DNA of 64,000 nucleotides from an uncultured Sulfurovum sp. (GCA_902727915.1 CACVAU010000084.1:7962-71961); one strand, 5' to 3'. Positions 35,917 through 46,283 are shown, numbered from the stretch's first letter. Made by a program: numbers and translations. The notes: generated from the sequence alone by a model not told the origin.

Positions 35917-37211
35917 TTGTCTATCTCAGATAATATCGCTTTAACAATTTCTCGATCATCAAAATGAAATTTTTCTCCATTAACTTCCATTGTATCTTCA
36001 TCACCTTTTCCTAAAATCATTAAAACTTCATCTTCTTCTAAATTTTTTAATGCTTCTTGTATTGCAAATGCCCTATCTACCATCGCGCGTGTATTACTTT
36101 GATCTCGAATTCCAGATAAAATATCTTTTAAAATATCTTCTGGAGCTTCTGAGCGTGGATTATCCGAAGTAACATACACTTTTTTAGCAAACTTAGCTGC
36201 TACAGCACCCATTCTCGATCGTTTTCCTTGATCACGATCACCACCTGCACCAAAAACTACAGAAATCTCTCTATCTTTCATACTATCCAAAACTTGTACC
36301 ATACCATCGTCTGTATGCGCAAAATCTACAATGACTAATGGATTAGTCGAAACAACTTCCATTCTACCTGCTACCCCAGCAAAGTTACTAACTACTTCAC
36401 AAACTTCCATCACATTTCTACCTGTTAACATAGTACAGGCACCTATAGCAGCCATAAGATTAAAAAGATTAAAAAGACCAACCATAGGAGAATGAAAAGT
36501 AGCTTCTGTACTTAAATGTTTAATTCCAGCTGTGATTCCATGTTGAAGTGAAAATGCTTGTACTTTAAAAGTTGCTGGTTCATCTACTCCATAACTTTGA
36601 GCACCAATGGGGTTATAAGTAATACTTTTAATATCATCTTTGTTTAAAAGTTTTGGAGACTCATCAGCAAAAAACAAATTTTTTACACGTCGATACTCTT
36701 CAACTGTTCCATGATAGTCCAGATGATCAGAGGTAACATTGGTATGAATCTTTAAAGCAAATTCAAGTCCTTCGATACGCTTTTGATCAATGGCATGAGA
36801 ACTTACTTCCATAATAAAGTAATTTCCACCCTTCTCTTTTGCTACCTTCATTGCAGCTAAAATATGTAATATTGAAGGGGTTGTCATCGACTTTTCTTCT
36901 ATGCGTTCTTCATTAACAAAAAAACCCCTTGTTCCTAATAATGCAGGTTTTTCACCCAAATCTAAAAGAAAAGAATAAATTGCAGCAGTTACTGTCGTCT
37001 TACCATTTGTACCTGTAACGCCCACAACCTTTAAAGACTTTAAATCCCAAGATATCATTAATTCACTAGGCGTAATATAATCAGGTTTATTATCTAAATC
37101 ATCAAAATATTTTTTATTTTGTGCTGTTAAAAGGAATTGACTTTCTTCATTAAGTCTTGAAGTGTCATCAGTAAGATACTTATAGGTATTTACTTTATAA
37201 TCTATTATCAT
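35913..37211 (-). CDS. murE: UDP-MurNAc-tripeptide synthetase MurE
   Basis: A 432-residue Mur ligase adding the third residue of the peptidoglycan stem peptide in the cytoplasm. The ATP loop is GVTGTNGKTTVTAA near residues 60-73. The DNPR motif (SDNPRSEAPEDI) that marks meso-diaminopimelate-specific MurE is present near residue 340. The ATG at 37211 is used; a TTG one codon earlier is possible. It is 18 bases from the upstream TPR-like gene, suggesting an operon with it and the NifU-like gene. Confidence 0.96.
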   Translation of the reverse strand: MIIDYKVNTYKYLTDDTSRLNEESQFLLTAQNKKYFDDLDNKPDYITPSELMISWDLKSLKVVGVTGTNGKTTVTAAIYSFLLDLGEKPALLGTRGFFVNEERIEEKSMTTPSILHILAAMKVAKEKGGNYFIMEVSSHAIDQKRIEGLEFALKIHTNVTSDHLDYHGTVEEYRRVKNLFFADESPKLLNKDDIKSITYNPIGAQSYGVDEPATFKVQAFSLQHGITAGIKHLSTEATFHSPMVGLFNLFNLMAAIGACTMLTGRNVMEVCEVVSNFAGVAGRMEVVSTNPLVIVDFAHTDDGMVQVLDSMKDREISVVFGAGGDRDQGKRSRMGAVAAKFAKKVYVTSDNPRSEAPEDILKDILSGIRDQSNTRAMVDRAFAIQEALKNLEEDEVLMILGKGDEDTMEVNGEKFHFDDREIVKAILSEIDN

Positions 37212-37229
37212 CAAATATTCTTTTTATAA

Positions 37230-37820
37230 TTATTTACTATTTTTTTTGTCATACGCTTGTAATTTATGATATAAGGCATAAATTTCTTGATCATTTGAAA
37301 AACTATTACTCAACGAATCTAAAAATTGTGTTGCTAAGTCAATCTGACCTCGTTCTATTAGTAAACTCACAAAAAGAACATATTCTTCTTTACTTTTCAA
37401 AATTACACGGGTAGAAAACATTATGTCTTCAAATGCCCTCTTAAAACTTCCACGTTCATCAATGAACTTTATAAAGTCTTGATAACCGATGCCATCTTTA
37501 TATTCAGCTTTATCTTCATCAGTATTTAATATCTCAGCTACTTGTCCTTGACTCACATCTAACGTAGATAATAAGTTTACCATTACTTCTTGTGCATCAT
37601 CTTGTTCATTTTTAATTATCTGATAATAATCAAATAATGCTTGTGCTTCATCAGCACTTTCTAAGCCAATATCACATAAATAAACACCAATTTGAGCATC
37701 AGAATCGCTAGGATATTCAGTCAAAAGTAAACCATAGGTTCTTAATGCATTTTCATATTTCCCTGAAGTAAATTGCTCCTCAGCTCTTGTTAACAATGTA
37801 TTAAGACTTACTTTTGCCAT
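37230..37820 (-). CDS. TPR-like helical protein, unknown function
   Basis: A 196-residue, acidic, all-helical protein. Residues 8-75 read like tetratricopeptide repeats (AEEQFTSGKYENALRTYGLLL then DSDAQIGVYLCDIGLESADEA). Such repeats bind other proteins. There is no signal peptide. It lies between the NifU-like gene (3 bases upstream) and murE (18 bases downstream) and is probably co-transcribed with both. Specific function is unknown. Confidence 0.75.
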   Translation of the reverse strand: MAKVSLNTLLTRAEEQFTSGKYENALRTYGLLLTEYPSDSDAQIGVYLCDIGLESADEAQALFDYYQIIKNEQDDAQEVMVNLLSTLDVSQGQVAEILNTDEDKAEYKDGIGYQDFIKFIDERGSFKRAFEDIMFSTRVILKSKEEYVLFVSLLIERGQIDLATQFLDSLSNSFSNDQEIYALYHKLQAYDKKNSK

Positions 37821-37823
37821 TAA

Positions 37824-38102
37824 TTATCCTAGTTCTTCTAATTTCTCTTCCATGCCATGAGGTACATTTGTTACTGTAATCTCAGGATGAATCATGGTCT
37901 TCATCTCTTTTTCTATACCAAATTTGATTGTTGAACCAGAAGAACCACAACCAACACAAGCTCCTTGTAATTGTACAAATACCTTACCATTCTTTATATC
38001 AATTAACTTTATATCTCCACCATCTTTCTGTATCCATACTCTTGCTTTTTCAATCATATTAGAAACAATAGGGGTTAGTTCATCATCAGTAAATGGAAGC
38101 AC
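37824..38102 (-). CDS. NifU C-terminal-domain Fe-S carrier protein
   Basis: A 92-residue protein equal to the C-terminal domain of NifU (Nfu type). The ligand motif is GACVGCGSSGSTIKFGIE (CxxC near residues 49-52). It likely carries Fe-S clusters to target proteins. It is the first gene of the NifU-like/TPR/murE unit. AAGGAG precedes its start. Confidence 0.92.
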   Translation of the reverse strand: MLPFTDDELTPIVSNMIEKARVWIQKDGGDIKLIDIKNGKVFVQLQGACVGCGSSGSTIKFGIEKEMKTMIHPEITVTNVPHGMEEKLEELG

Positions 38103-38258
38103 TAGCTTCTCCTTAATTATGTTATTAGCCTAGTTATACATTATATTTAACACTTTGTCAAGCAATTATGCTAAGTTTTGACCCTCTAGTGATTATAGGA
38201 GTATCAAATTAACCTAGCTTTCATTAAAACATAATGCTAGAGAGATTAAAATACATCC

Positions 38259-38750
38259 ATGATACGAAAAATATTTAAAAAAAAGCAAAGCAATGGTAAA
38301 ATTAAAGCATTTATTAATAAATATAAAATACCCCGTGAATATCTTTCTATCAATAGAAAATCAATTGCAAAAGGTGTTTTTATTGGTCTTTTTTGGGGCT
38401 TTATACCTATGCCTATGCAGATGTTGGCTGTTTTAGCCATCACCCCATTTCTCAAATTTAATTTACCTATTGCCCTTACTGTCGTTTGGCTCAGTAACCC
38501 TATTACCATGCCCTTTATGTATTACATGGAGTACCAAACAGGTGTAATGTTATTAGGAAGTGAAAGCTTAGAAGATATTGAATTAAGTTTAGATTGGTTT
38601 TCAAATAACTGGGATAAAATTATTACCCCTCTCTATGTGGGAACAATTCCTTATTCTCTTGGTGTTTCAAGTATTATTTATTTTATCATTAATAAATTAT
38701 GGATTGATTCCGTCAAGAAAGAAAAGTCCTATCGAAAAAAGGACTCTTAA
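38259..38750 (+). CDS. DUF2062 membrane protein
   Basis: A 163-residue protein with a basic N-terminus and two or three membrane segments. The family core KSIAKGVFIGLFWGFIPMPMQML and LSNPITMPFMYYMEY is plain. DUF2062 proteins are of unknown function and sit in the inner membrane. No Shine-Dalgarno is evident before the ATG at 38259. Neighbours do not suggest a role. Confidence 0.85.
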   Translation: MIRKIFKKKQSNGKIKAFINKYKIPREYLSINRKSIAKGVFIGLFWGFIPMPMQMLAVLAITPFLKFNLPIALTVVWLSNPITMPFMYYMEYQTGVMLLGSESLEDIELSLDWFSNNWDKIITPLYVGTIPYSLGVSSIIYFIINKLWIDSVKKEKSYRKKDS

Positions 38751-39136
38751 AATACAGCATAAAAATGTTTTCTCCCCCTCCCTAAAAAAGACTACATTTG
38801 TTTCTTACTCTACACGATTAAGCTTTCATAAGCCGTATTTGAATCTGTGGTAATTTTCTTTCATTCTTATAAAAAAGAAACATTACAACCTTCACTAATA
38901 TACTCTTCATGTCATCTCCTTTGTATTGTTTTATATTAAAAATAAAATTTAATATACTCTCATGACATTTTTATTATATTGTGATTATTTTAAAATAAAA
39001 TTAAAGTTAATTATATTTCATAAGTATAAATTATAAATAAAATAATATCTATAATTATTTATTTTTATTTTTTTTTAAGAGGTTTTAAAATTTAGGGAAG
39101 AGATTTGAGGGAATAAACCCTCAAAGTTAGAAGCAA
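38751..39136. other. Long AT-rich intergenic region
   Basis: These 386 bases between the DUF2062 gene and rplQ hold no convincing gene. Near the rplQ end is a hairpin, TTTGAGGG / CCCTCAAA (39104-39125), which probably closes the rpoA operon transcript on the minus strand. The rest is poly-A/T-rich. Confidence 0.6.
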
Positions 39137-39484
39137 TTATACAAGTTCGATAATGGCCATTGGTGCAGCATCTCCACGACGCATACGTGTTTTAATAATT
39201 CTAGTGTAACCACCATTTCTTTCAGAATACTCTGGAGAAATTTCTGTTACTAGTTTATTAGTACACTCTTTATCTTGTAAAAGTGCGAATACTGCTTTAT
39301 GTGCATTCTCTCCACTTAAACCTTTACTAATAAGTTTTTCAAAATATCTACTAAGCTCTTTCGCTTTTGGAAGTGTTGTTTCAATCTTCCCAGCTTTAAT
39401 AAGAGCAATAGAAAGATTCTTCAACAACGCAGCTCTATGTGCAGAAGTTCTGCTTAATCTACGGTATCCATGTCTATGTCTCAT
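39137..39484 (-). CDS. rplQ: 50S ribosomal protein L17
   Basis: A 115-residue L17 near the polypeptide exit of the large subunit. It starts [17 protein letters not shown] and contains [13 protein letters not shown], then ends MAIIELV. It is the last gene of the rpoA operon, 21 bases after rpoA. Confidence 0.97.
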   Translation of the reverse strand: MRHRHGYRRLSRTSAHRAALLKNLSIALIKAGKIETTLPKAKELSRYFEKLISKGLSGENAHKAVFALLQDKECTNKLVTEISPEYSERNGGYTRIIKTRMRRGDAAPMAIIELV

Positions 39485-39505
39485 GACTATTCCTTTATAT
39501 AGAGC

Positions 39506-40507
39506 TTATTCTTTAATTTGCTCAATTTTCTTAACAAGATTTACTCTTGTACTGTCTGCTAATTCAAAATCTTCACCATAACCAAGAGTCTCTAAACAAT
39601 CAGCAATCTCATCTAAGGATTTCTTACCAAGGTTTTTAATGTTTTTAATCTCTGTTGTGGTCATAAGAACCAATTCTCCAACAACTTTCATACCAGCTCT
39701 ATCCAATGAGTTAAATGAACGTGCTGATAAACCTAAAGATTCAATAGGTTCAAGGTATGCTTTAATTTCAGAATCATCATTAGAACGTTTAATTGGTGTA
39801 GCATTGATTTCAACATCAAGTACGCCATTAAATACTGAAAGTTGCTTATACATTGTCTCTAAGGCATTAGTAAACGCATCCACAGGAGTCACTTGACCAT
39901 CTGTTTCAATGTCAAAGACAATTTTTTCATAGTTAGGGTTATCTTCAACCAAAACATTTTGAATGTCATAGTTTGCTTTTTTTACTGGCGTAAAAAAAGC
40001 ATCCAAAGCGATGCTGTCATGTACAACTTCATCTCTTAGGTCTTCACTTTGAACGTAACCTAGACCTTGAGCAATTACTACAGTAAAGTTTAAAACTGCA
40101 TCCTCATTAAGTGTTGCTAAAAAAGCATCAGGATTAACAATTTCTACATCATCACTTACTAAATCAGCAGCTGTAATTTCTCTAGGGCCATTAAAGCTAT
40201 AAGAAACTTCTAATCTCTCAACACCTTCGGCAAGTTTAAAACGAATATTTTTAAGGTTAATGATAAATACAGCAACATCTTCATGCATACCACGAACAGA
40301 GTCAAACTCATGTGCTGCACCCTCAATTTTAATTGAGATTGGTGCATACCCTACAGAAGAACCTAAAATAAGTCTTCTTAAAGGGTGGGCTAAGGTAATA
40401 GCATATCCACTCTCAAAAGGGTAGGCAATAACTTCAGATCTGTTTTCGCCCAATTCGTTTACTTCTACATTTTCTGGAAGTGATGGTGCTACTTTTATTT
40501 TTTTCAT
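39506..40507 (-). CDS. rpoA: RNA polymerase subunit alpha
   Basis: A 333-residue alpha subunit. The N-terminal assembly domain has YPFESGYAITLAHPLRRLILGSSVGYAP. The C-terminal domain (about 255-320) has LGLSARSFNSLDRAG and IKNIKNLGKKSLDEI, which bind UP-elements and regulators. It is between rpsD and rplQ in the usual order. Confidence 0.98.
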   Translation of the reverse strand: MKKIKVAPSLPENVEVNELGENRSEVIAYPFESGYAITLAHPLRRLILGSSVGYAPISIKIEGAAHEFDSVRGMHEDVAVFIINLKNIRFKLAEGVERLEVSYSFNGPREITAADLVSDDVEIVNPDAFLATLNEDAVLNFTVVIAQGLGYVQSEDLRDEVVHDSIALDAFFTPVKKANYDIQNVLVEDNPNYEKIVFDIETDGQVTPVDAFTNALETMYKQLSVFNGVLDVEINATPIKRSNDDSEIKAYLEPIESLGLSARSFNSLDRAGMKVVGELVLMTTTEIKNIKNLGKKSLDEIADCLETLGYGEDFELADSTRVNLVKKIEQIKE

Positions 40508-40529
40508 TCTTTGCCTTTTTTACTAATTA

Positions 40530-41156
40530 CTACTTAGAGTAAAGTTCAACGATTAAACGCTCTTCTACTGGGATTGAAATCTCGTCTCTATTTGGAATTC
40601 TAGTAAACATTCCAAATAATTTTTCTTTTTCAACATCTACCCACTCAACCATACCCGTTTGGTTCGTTAACTCCATTGCTCTCACAACTTGTGGGTTAGC
40701 TTTACTAGCTTCTTTAATCTCAATTTTTTGACCAGGCTTAACTCTAAATGATGGAATATCAACTCTTTTTCCATCAACAAGAACATGCCCATGGTTTGTA
40801 AGTTGTCTAGCAAATCTTCTAGTAGTTGCAAAACCCATTCTGTACACTACGTTATCAAGTCTTTGCTCAAGAAGTTGAATAAGGATTGCCCCTGTATTTC
40901 CATCTTGTCTTTTAGCTTCTGCAAAAAGTGCTCTAAATTGTTTTTCAGAAACACCGTACATGAATTTAGCTTTTTGCTTCTCTTGAAGTTGCTCACCATA
41001 TTCACTTAACTTTGTTCTTCGTTGACCGTGTTGCCCTGGTGGGTATGGTCTTTTTTCTAAAGCTGATTTACCTGCAAGTCTTCTCTCACCTTTTAAGCCG
41101 AGATCAACACCAAGTCTTCGCTCTAGTTTTTCAACTGGACCTCTATATCTTGCCAT
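40530..41156 (-). CDS. rpsD: 30S ribosomal protein S4
   Basis: A 208-residue S4, primary 16S rRNA binder in assembly. It starts [26 protein letters not shown] and holds the S4 RNA-binding domain [30 protein letters not shown]. It often regulates its own operon in bacteria. Confidence 0.98.
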   Translation of the reverse strand: MARYRGPVEKLERRLGVDLGLKGERRLAGKSALEKRPYPPGQHGQRRTKLSEYGEQLQEKQKAKFMYGVSEKQFRALFAEAKRQDGNTGAILIQLLEQRLDNVVYRMGFATTRRFARQLTNHGHVLVDGKRVDIPSFRVKPGQKIEIKEASKANPQVVRAMELTNQTGMVEWVDVEKEKLFGMFTRIPNRDEISIPVEERLIVELYSK

Positions 41157-41208
41157 ATTGTATACCTTTAATTATTCTATTAAATATAAATTCAATCACC
41201 AATGGTGA

Positions 41209-41583
41209 TTAAACTCTTCTCTGCTTAGGAGGACGACAACCGTTGTGAGGTAATGGAGTAATATCTTTTAACCAAGTTACTCTAACTCCTTCAGTTGCAC
41301 CAATTGACTTAACAGCTGTATCTCTACCAGAACCAGGTCCTTGTACTTTGATACCAACTTCTTTAATTCCATGCTCCATTGCTTTTGCCATTGCATCAGC
41401 TACAGCTTCTGTTGCTGCAAAAGGAGTTGATTTTTTAGAACCTTTAAATCCTAAAGCACCAGCAGAACTCCAAGCAAGAACATTTCCCATCTCATCAGTA
41501 ACTGTAATTACTGTATTGTTAAAGGTAGCTGCTACATAAACAACGCCTCTAGCAATATTCTTTTTTGCTTTTTTCTTAGCCAT
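41209..41583 (-). CDS. rpsK: 30S ribosomal protein S11
   Basis: A 124-residue S11 of the small-subunit platform, with [21 protein letters not shown] and [13 protein letters not shown] and the ending PPKQRRV. It is 14 bases after rpsM. Confidence 0.98.
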   Translation of the reverse strand: MAKKKAKKNIARGVVYVAATFNNTVITVTDEMGNVLAWSSAGALGFKGSKKSTPFAATEAVADAMAKAMEHGIKEVGIKVQGPGSGRDTAVKSIGATEGVRVTWLKDITPLPHNGCRPPKQRRV

Positions 41584-41597
41584 TAATCATTCCTCGC

Positions 41598-41960
41598 TTA
41601 TGCTGCGCCAACAGTTTTTCTTTTACCCTTACGAGTTCTAGCGTTTGTCTTAGTCTTTTGACCTCTACATGGAAGACCACGTCTATGTCTAAGACCTCTG
41701 TATGAACCTAAGTCCATAAGTGCTTTAATGTCAAGTGTTACTTTCTTACGAAGGTCACCTTCCACCATTACATTCTCTTGAATCTCGTTACGGATTAACG
41801 CTGCTTGTGCATCTGTGAGTTCAAAAACTCTGGTGTTATAATCAACACCTGTAGCATCAAGAATTTTTCTTGAAGTATGAAGACCTATACCATAAATATA
41901 AGTTAGTGCATATTCAATTCTTTTTTTCTTTGGTAAATCAACACCTGATATACGTGCCAT
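41598..41960 (-). CDS. rpsM: 30S ribosomal protein S13
   Basis: A 120-residue S13 of the subunit head, starting [19 protein letters not shown] and ending in the basic tail with [23 protein letters not shown]. It begins 2 bases after the rpmJ stop. Confidence 0.98.
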   Translation of the reverse strand: MARISGVDLPKKKRIEYALTYIYGIGLHTSRKILDATGVDYNTRVFELTDAQAALIRNEIQENVMVEGDLRKKVTLDIKALMDLGSYRGLRHRRGLPCRGQKTKTNARTRKGKRKTVGAA

Positions 41961-41962
41961 GC

Positions 41963-42076
41963 TTATCCTTGTCTTTGTTTATGTTTTGGATTCTTGCAGA
42001 TAACTCTCACGATACCTTTTCGCTTGATAATCTTACAGTCATCACACATTTTTTTTACTGATGGTCTAACCTTCAT
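41963..42076 (-). CDS. rpmJ: 50S ribosomal protein L36
   Basis: A 37-residue L36, [21 protein letters not shown] at the start and zinc ligands C11, C14, C27 and H32. It is the first gene of the operon seen here. AGGAGTAAC precedes the start. It is 2 bases from rpsM. Confidence 0.96.
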   Translation of the reverse strand: MKVRPSVKKMCDDCKIIKRKGIVRVICKNPKHKQRQG

Positions 42077-42394
42077 TGGTTACTCCTAAAGTGTGTTTTT
42101 GCACCTGTACGCGTTTATGGTTGGATGAATTACTGCTGATAAAAATAGAAGTTTTATCCAACCAACTCTTATATAATCAGTGCGAATTATATAAAAATTC
42201 TTCACGTAGAATTACACTAAACCCAGAGCCTGTCTATAATTTAGGTCGCGAATGGTAACAAAAAGAAACTAATAGTAGGCTTATAAGGCGTTATTATAAA
42301 AATTATTCTTAGATTTTAAACTTCTTTAAGAAACAAATAATACCTTTAGCTGAAATTTAATAGACTATAGGCTATTAGTTTTCATGGAGTTAAA
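42077..42394. promoter_or_regulatory. Upstream region of the rpmJ operon with an inverted repeat
   Basis: These 318 bases separate rpmJ (minus) from a plus-strand gene. A 9-bp inverted repeat, TGGTTGGAT (42118-42126) and ATCCAACCA (42156-42164), lies about 40 bases upstream of rpmJ and may be a leader structure. No gene or tRNA is visible. Confidence 0.5.
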
Positions 42395-42964
42395 ATGCTA
42401 ACTGTTGAACAATTTATTGAAAAAATTCATAAAAACCCACAAAGTTACTTTTTTTATACACTCGAAAGTATTATTGATAGTAAAATTGTTTATATTAAAA
42501 ATAATTTAGATGACAAAACTTTAATTAATATAAATAGCACCCTTTTCTTAGAAATACAAGAAACACTTGAAGTACTGAATAAAATGCCAACTTGGTGGCA
42601 TAAATTACTCTCCATCTTTATCCCACTAGATAAGCATCAAGCACATCAACAAAAAAAATTAAATATTTTAGTTGATACACTGAATAAAGAAATTTACAAA
42701 ATAAATACAAGTATTGACAAAAATAATAAAGCACTTGATACCATTAATGAAATATTAAGTTATCTTATAAACTTAAAAGAAAAACTTGCTACTACTCCTA
42801 ATTTAGAACAATTAACTATTAATAATTTTTTAATTAAAGAAATAGATGATAAAATCATCTTACTAGAGGGTTATAACGTAACATTAAGTTTCAAAAAAAT
42901 CAACCTTTTAGAAGTTAAAAAAATTTATCATAATGTAAAAATTACAAATCAAGGATTAAAATGA
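42395..42964 (+). CDS. Coiled-coil protein, unknown function
   Basis: A 189-residue Lys/Asn/Leu-rich helical protein. Residues about 85-145 are heptad-like (KKLNILVDTLNKEIYKINTS, then LKEKLATTPNLEQL). There is no signal peptide. One Trp pair (MPTWWHKLLSIFIPL) could touch the membrane. The stop overlaps the start of the flotillin-like gene by 4 bases (ATGA-type), so it is translated together with it and may act on the same membrane microdomain. Confidence 0.65.
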   Translation: MLTVEQFIEKIHKNPQSYFFYTLESIIDSKIVYIKNNLDDKTLININSTLFLEIQETLEVLNKMPTWWHKLLSIFIPLDKHQAHQQKKLNILVDTLNKEIYKINTSIDKNNKALDTINEILSYLINLKEKLATTPNLEQLTINNFLIKEIDDKIILLEGYNVTLSFKKINLLEVKKIYHNVKITNQGLK

Positions 42965-44634
42965 ATTTATTAGAAATATTAAATGGTTTAGGAATTTATG
43001 CTTACGCACTGGGAGTTGTTTTATTAGTTCTCATCTTAGGAATTATGTTTGTTCGTCTTTACAAAAAAACCACAAAAGAAAAAGCATTTATTCGTACTGG
43101 TTTAGGGGGTGCCAAAGTTATTTTAGATGGAGGAAGTATCATATTACCAATGGTTCATGACCAAACCATTATTAACCTCAACACGTTAAAACTCGTAGTT
43201 ACCCGTCAAAATGAACAATCTTTAATCACCTCTGATAAATTAAAAGTTGATGTTATTGTCGAATTTTTTGTACGGGTTAAACGTGATGAAGACTCTATTT
43301 CTCGTGCAGCTGCAACCTTAGGCTCAAAAACTTTACGTCCAGAAGATTTAAAAAATCTTATTGAAGGTAAGTTGGTAGATGCCATTCGTTCTGTTGCATC
43401 ACGTACAACCATGGAGTCACTGCATGTTGAGCGTAAAGATTTTGTTCAGCAAGTTTCCAATACCGTTGCTGAAGACCTTGATGCCAATGGATTGGAGTTA
43501 GAATCAGTCTCTTTAACCTCTTTAGATCAAACCCATATCAAATACTTCAATGAAAACAATGCTTTTGATGCGCAAGGTTTACGAAAAGTTGCTGAAATTA
43601 CAGAAGCAAAAAGAAAAGAACGTATTGACATAGAAGAAGAAACTAAAGTTCAAATAGAACTCAAAAAACTTGAAGCAGAAAAGAAAATTTTAACCATTAG
43701 AGAAGAAGAGGCTCTCGCTAGAGCTTCACAAGAATCTAATACGAGAATTGACCGTTCTAAACAATCTAAAGAGGCTGAAGAGTCAGAAATTTTAAATGCA
43801 AAATCAGTTGCTTTTGCAAATATCCAAAAAGACAAAGAGATTCAAGAACGAGAGATCTTAAAAACACGAAAATTAGAAACTGACAAAATTCAAAAAGAAG
43901 AAGCCCTCAAACTGGCTCAACAAGAAAAAGAAATTAAAATTTCTGAAAAATCAAGTGCTGTTGCCATGGCTGATGCCAAAGCCAACCTTGAAAAAGCCAA
44001 AGAAGTTACCACACAAGAAGCCGTCACAACGGCAAGAGAAACAGAAATTGCTAACAGAGATAAATCGTTAGCCCTCATCAAAGCAATGCAAGTAGCTGAA
44101 GAGGAGGCTGTGGGTAAAAAGTTACTTGCCCAAGCAGAAAAAGAAGCTGCCGAAGACAAAGCTGATGCACGTAAAATTGGAGCGCATGGAGAAGCCGAAT
44201 CTATCAAAATCATATCAGATGCCAAAGCCAAAGAACATGCTGTTGAAGCAGAAGGTCAAAAACTTTTAAATGATGCGCTAAATTCACTCTCACCAGAACA
44301 AATTAAAAAAGAGATTCAACTCTCAATGATTGAACGTCTTCCTGAAATAATTGAACAGATGATAAAACCTGCCAATAACATCGATAGCATTAAAATTGTT
44401 GATATGGGTAATGGGGGTAAAAACCTAATGTCCAATACACAAGAAGGTGACAATGCCTCAAAGGCTTCTTTACCTGAACAAATCACCAATGCAATGATGA
44501 ACTATTCTGTAGGGAGTACCATGATTAATGACATGTTAAAAGAGTCTGGTCTAAGTGAAACGGTAGGTGTATCAGAACTCCAAGACTTTTTAAACAAAAA
44601 CACCATAACAAACAGTGATAAAAGTGAATCATAA
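42961..44634 (+). CDS. Flotillin-family (SPFH) membrane protein
   Basis: A 557-residue flotillin/YqiK-like protein. A single N-terminal membrane segment (residues 12-32) is followed by the SPFH/Band 7 domain (about 45-200, LGGAKVILDGGSIILPMVH), then a long coiled coil rich in EA, EK and KA (about 215-430). A short C-terminal region follows. Such proteins form oligomeric rafts organising the inner membrane. It is directly followed by a NfeD-like gene, the standard partner. Confidence 0.9.
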   Translation: MNLLEILNGLGIYAYALGVVLLVLILGIMFVRLYKKTTKEKAFIRTGLGGAKVILDGGSIILPMVHDQTIINLNTLKLVVTRQNEQSLITSDKLKVDVIVEFFVRVKRDEDSISRAAATLGSKTLRPEDLKNLIEGKLVDAIRSVASRTTMESLHVERKDFVQQVSNTVAEDLDANGLELESVSLTSLDQTHIKYFNENNAFDAQGLRKVAEITEAKRKERIDIEEETKVQIELKKLEAEKKILTIREEEALARASQESNTRIDRSKQSKEAEESEILNAKSVAFANIQKDKEIQEREILKTRKLETDKIQKEEALKLAQQEKEIKISEKSSAVAMADAKANLEKAKEVTTQEAVTTARETEIANRDKSLALIKAMQVAEEEAVGKKLLAQAEKEAAEDKADARKIGAHGEAESIKIISDAKAKEHAVEAEGQKLLNDALNSLSPEQIKKEIQLSMIERLPEIIEQMIKPANNIDSIKIVDMGNGGKNLMSNTQEGDNASKASLPEQITNAMMNYSVGSTMINDMLKESGLSETVGVSELQDFLNKNTITNSDKSES

Positions 44635-45252
44635 ATGGAGTTTTCAGCAACAGAACTTTTACCTTATTCCATAAGCTTTTTAATTTTTCTTATGTTTTCT
44701 TTGTTAGAAATCATGGTATTAATTTTGGGCTGGGGCATTTTTGATTTTTTAGATGACATGTTTCCTAGCCATCAAGGAGATGTAGACCTAGATGCTCAAA
44801 GTAGTTTAGGAAGTTTTTTTGCTTACATGAATCCTGAAAAAGTACCTTTCTCCATGGTACTGCTTTCACTGTTTTTTATTTTTGCCTTTACAGGAACCCT
44901 TATTCAGAATATTTTTGGTTCAATGTCTCTTAGCATAAGTTTACCTATTGCGACTATTTTAACGTTTATCTTATTACGTCATACAACGACACTCATCGCT
45001 AAAGTTTTACCCAAAGAGACCAGTGAAGTAGTTTCCACAGACAGCTTTATAGGAAAAAAAGCCTTCATTCTCGATCCTAGTACAAAGAGAGATCTACCAG
45101 CAAGAGCCAAAGTTAAAGATGTTTATGGAGAAATACACCATATTCGGGTTGAACCCTTAAATGATGAAGACATTTTTCATGAAGGAGAAAATGTCTTAAT
45201 TATGGAGAAAAAAGGTTTGATTTTTTTTGTTGAAAAAACCTTAGAGTTTTAA
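44635..45252 (+). CDS. YqiJ/NfeD-like membrane protein
   Basis: A 205-residue protein with three to four membrane segments (about 5-35, 75-95, 105-125) and a C-terminal OB-fold-like soluble domain (about 140-200: GKKAFILDPSTKRDLPARAKVKD, then ENVLIMEKKGLIFFVE). It matches YqiJ/NfeD partners of flotillins. Its start touches the flotillin stop (TAA ATG), indicating an operon. Confidence 0.85.
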   Translation: MEFSATELLPYSISFLIFLMFSLLEIMVLILGWGIFDFLDDMFPSHQGDVDLDAQSSLGSFFAYMNPEKVPFSMVLLSLFFIFAFTGTLIQNIFGSMSLSISLPIATILTFILLRHTTTLIAKVLPKETSEVVSTDSFIGKKAFILDPSTKRDLPARAKVKDVYGEIHHIRVEPLNDEDIFHEGENVLIMEKKGLIFFVEKTLEF

Positions 45253-45261
45253 GAAAAAAGG

Positions 45262-45618
45262 CTAAGCTAAAAGTGCTACAACATTTTCAATAGGGCGACC
45301 TAAAACAGCTTTATTATTTTTAATAACAATTGGTCGCTCAATAAGTTTTGGATTGGCTACCATTGCTTCAATTAATGCCTCTTCTGATTGTTCTTCTTTT
45401 AAATTTAATGCTTTATAAATGGCTTCTTTAGTGCGCATAAGTTCTTGTGCAGAATCCATTCCCAATATTTTAAGCATGTCTTTTAATACCTCTTTACTTG
45501 GAACCTCATCCAAATACTTCACAACTTCTATCTCCATCCCTTGCTCTTCAAGTAATGCTAAGGCATCACGTGATTTTGAACATCGTGGGTTATGCCAAAT
45601 GATAATCTTCTTCATCAT
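45262..45618 (-). CDS. ArsC/Spx-like arsenate reductase family protein
   Basis: A 118-residue thioredoxin-fold protein of the ArsC family. The N-terminal IIWHNPRCSKSRDALALLEE has the catalytic Cys (CxxS form). The C-terminal GRPIENV and IERPIVIKNNKAVLGRP match glutaredoxin-dependent arsenate reductase. There are no ars genes nearby, so real arsenate reduction is uncertain. AGGATTTT precedes the start. Confidence 0.85.
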   Translation of the reverse strand: MMKKIIIWHNPRCSKSRDALALLEEQGMEIEVVKYLDEVPSKEVLKDMLKILGMDSAQELMRTKEAIYKALNLKEEQSEEALIEAMVANPKLIERPIVIKNNKAVLGRPIENVVALLA

Positions 45619-45644
45619 AAAATCCTATTTTTTTCAGATTCTAC

Positions 45645-46283
45645 CTAAATAGCTTTAATATCAAAGACCAATCTTGCTGGATTTTTTAAAGCAAAAACAC
45701 GTACTTTTACCTGATGACGAAGTTTAATATGAAATTTAAAAGCACTGTCGTCATAATACTTTTCAAAATAAATCTTTTCAATGTCTGATGCAGTAGAGAA
45801 AGAAGGTAAAGTAGCTGAGAACTTTCGATAGCCACTTAACACCACACTAATATCATTTTCATTGGGATTATACTTGGCTTGATAATGTCCTACCTTAGAA
45901 GCTGGTTTAAGCTCATCATACACATCAAAAACCAAACGTATAAAACCATCATGTCGACCTACTCTAATGGATTTTATGTTCAATCCATCTTGTACCACCC
46001 CTCCACTAAAAGTACTTAAAGCCTTAGTGGGCATTTCAAACAAAGCTTTATCTTCAGCAATAATAATAGGATGAAGATCATCATCAAAAGTATGTTCCAC
46101 TCGATCTTCTCCCTTATCTTCAGCTAAGGCTTCAATATCTGCATCATGACGCTGTGAAAGTTCTCTCTTAATACTTTGGGAATCTATATTCTCTATCTTC
46201 GTCATATTCTTATCATATCGTATACCTGTTTCACACCCTAAGAAGAACAGTGAAAATATTAAAAACAACATACCTCTATTCAT
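45645..46283 (-). CDS. AMIN-domain-like lipoprotein
   Basis: A 212-residue lipoprotein (lipobox FLGC near residue 17). The C-terminal region, IRVGRHDGFIRLVFDVYDE through ARLVFDIKAI, resembles an AMIN domain, a beta-sandwich that binds peptidoglycan or secretin partners. The N-terminal mature part is charged and probably disordered. It is 34 bases after the sensor kinase gene stop in the same direction, but the functional link is unknown. Confidence 0.65.
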   Translation of the reverse strand: MNRGMLFLIFSLFFLGCETGIRYDKNMTKIENIDSQSIKRELSQRHDADIEALAEDKGEDRVEHTFDDDLHPIIIAEDKALFEMPTKALSTFSGGVVQDGLNIKSIRVGRHDGFIRLVFDVYDELKPASKVGHYQAKYNPNENDISVVLSGYRKFSATLPSFSTASDIEKIYFEKYYDDSAFKFHIKLRHQVKVRVFALKNPARLVFDIKAI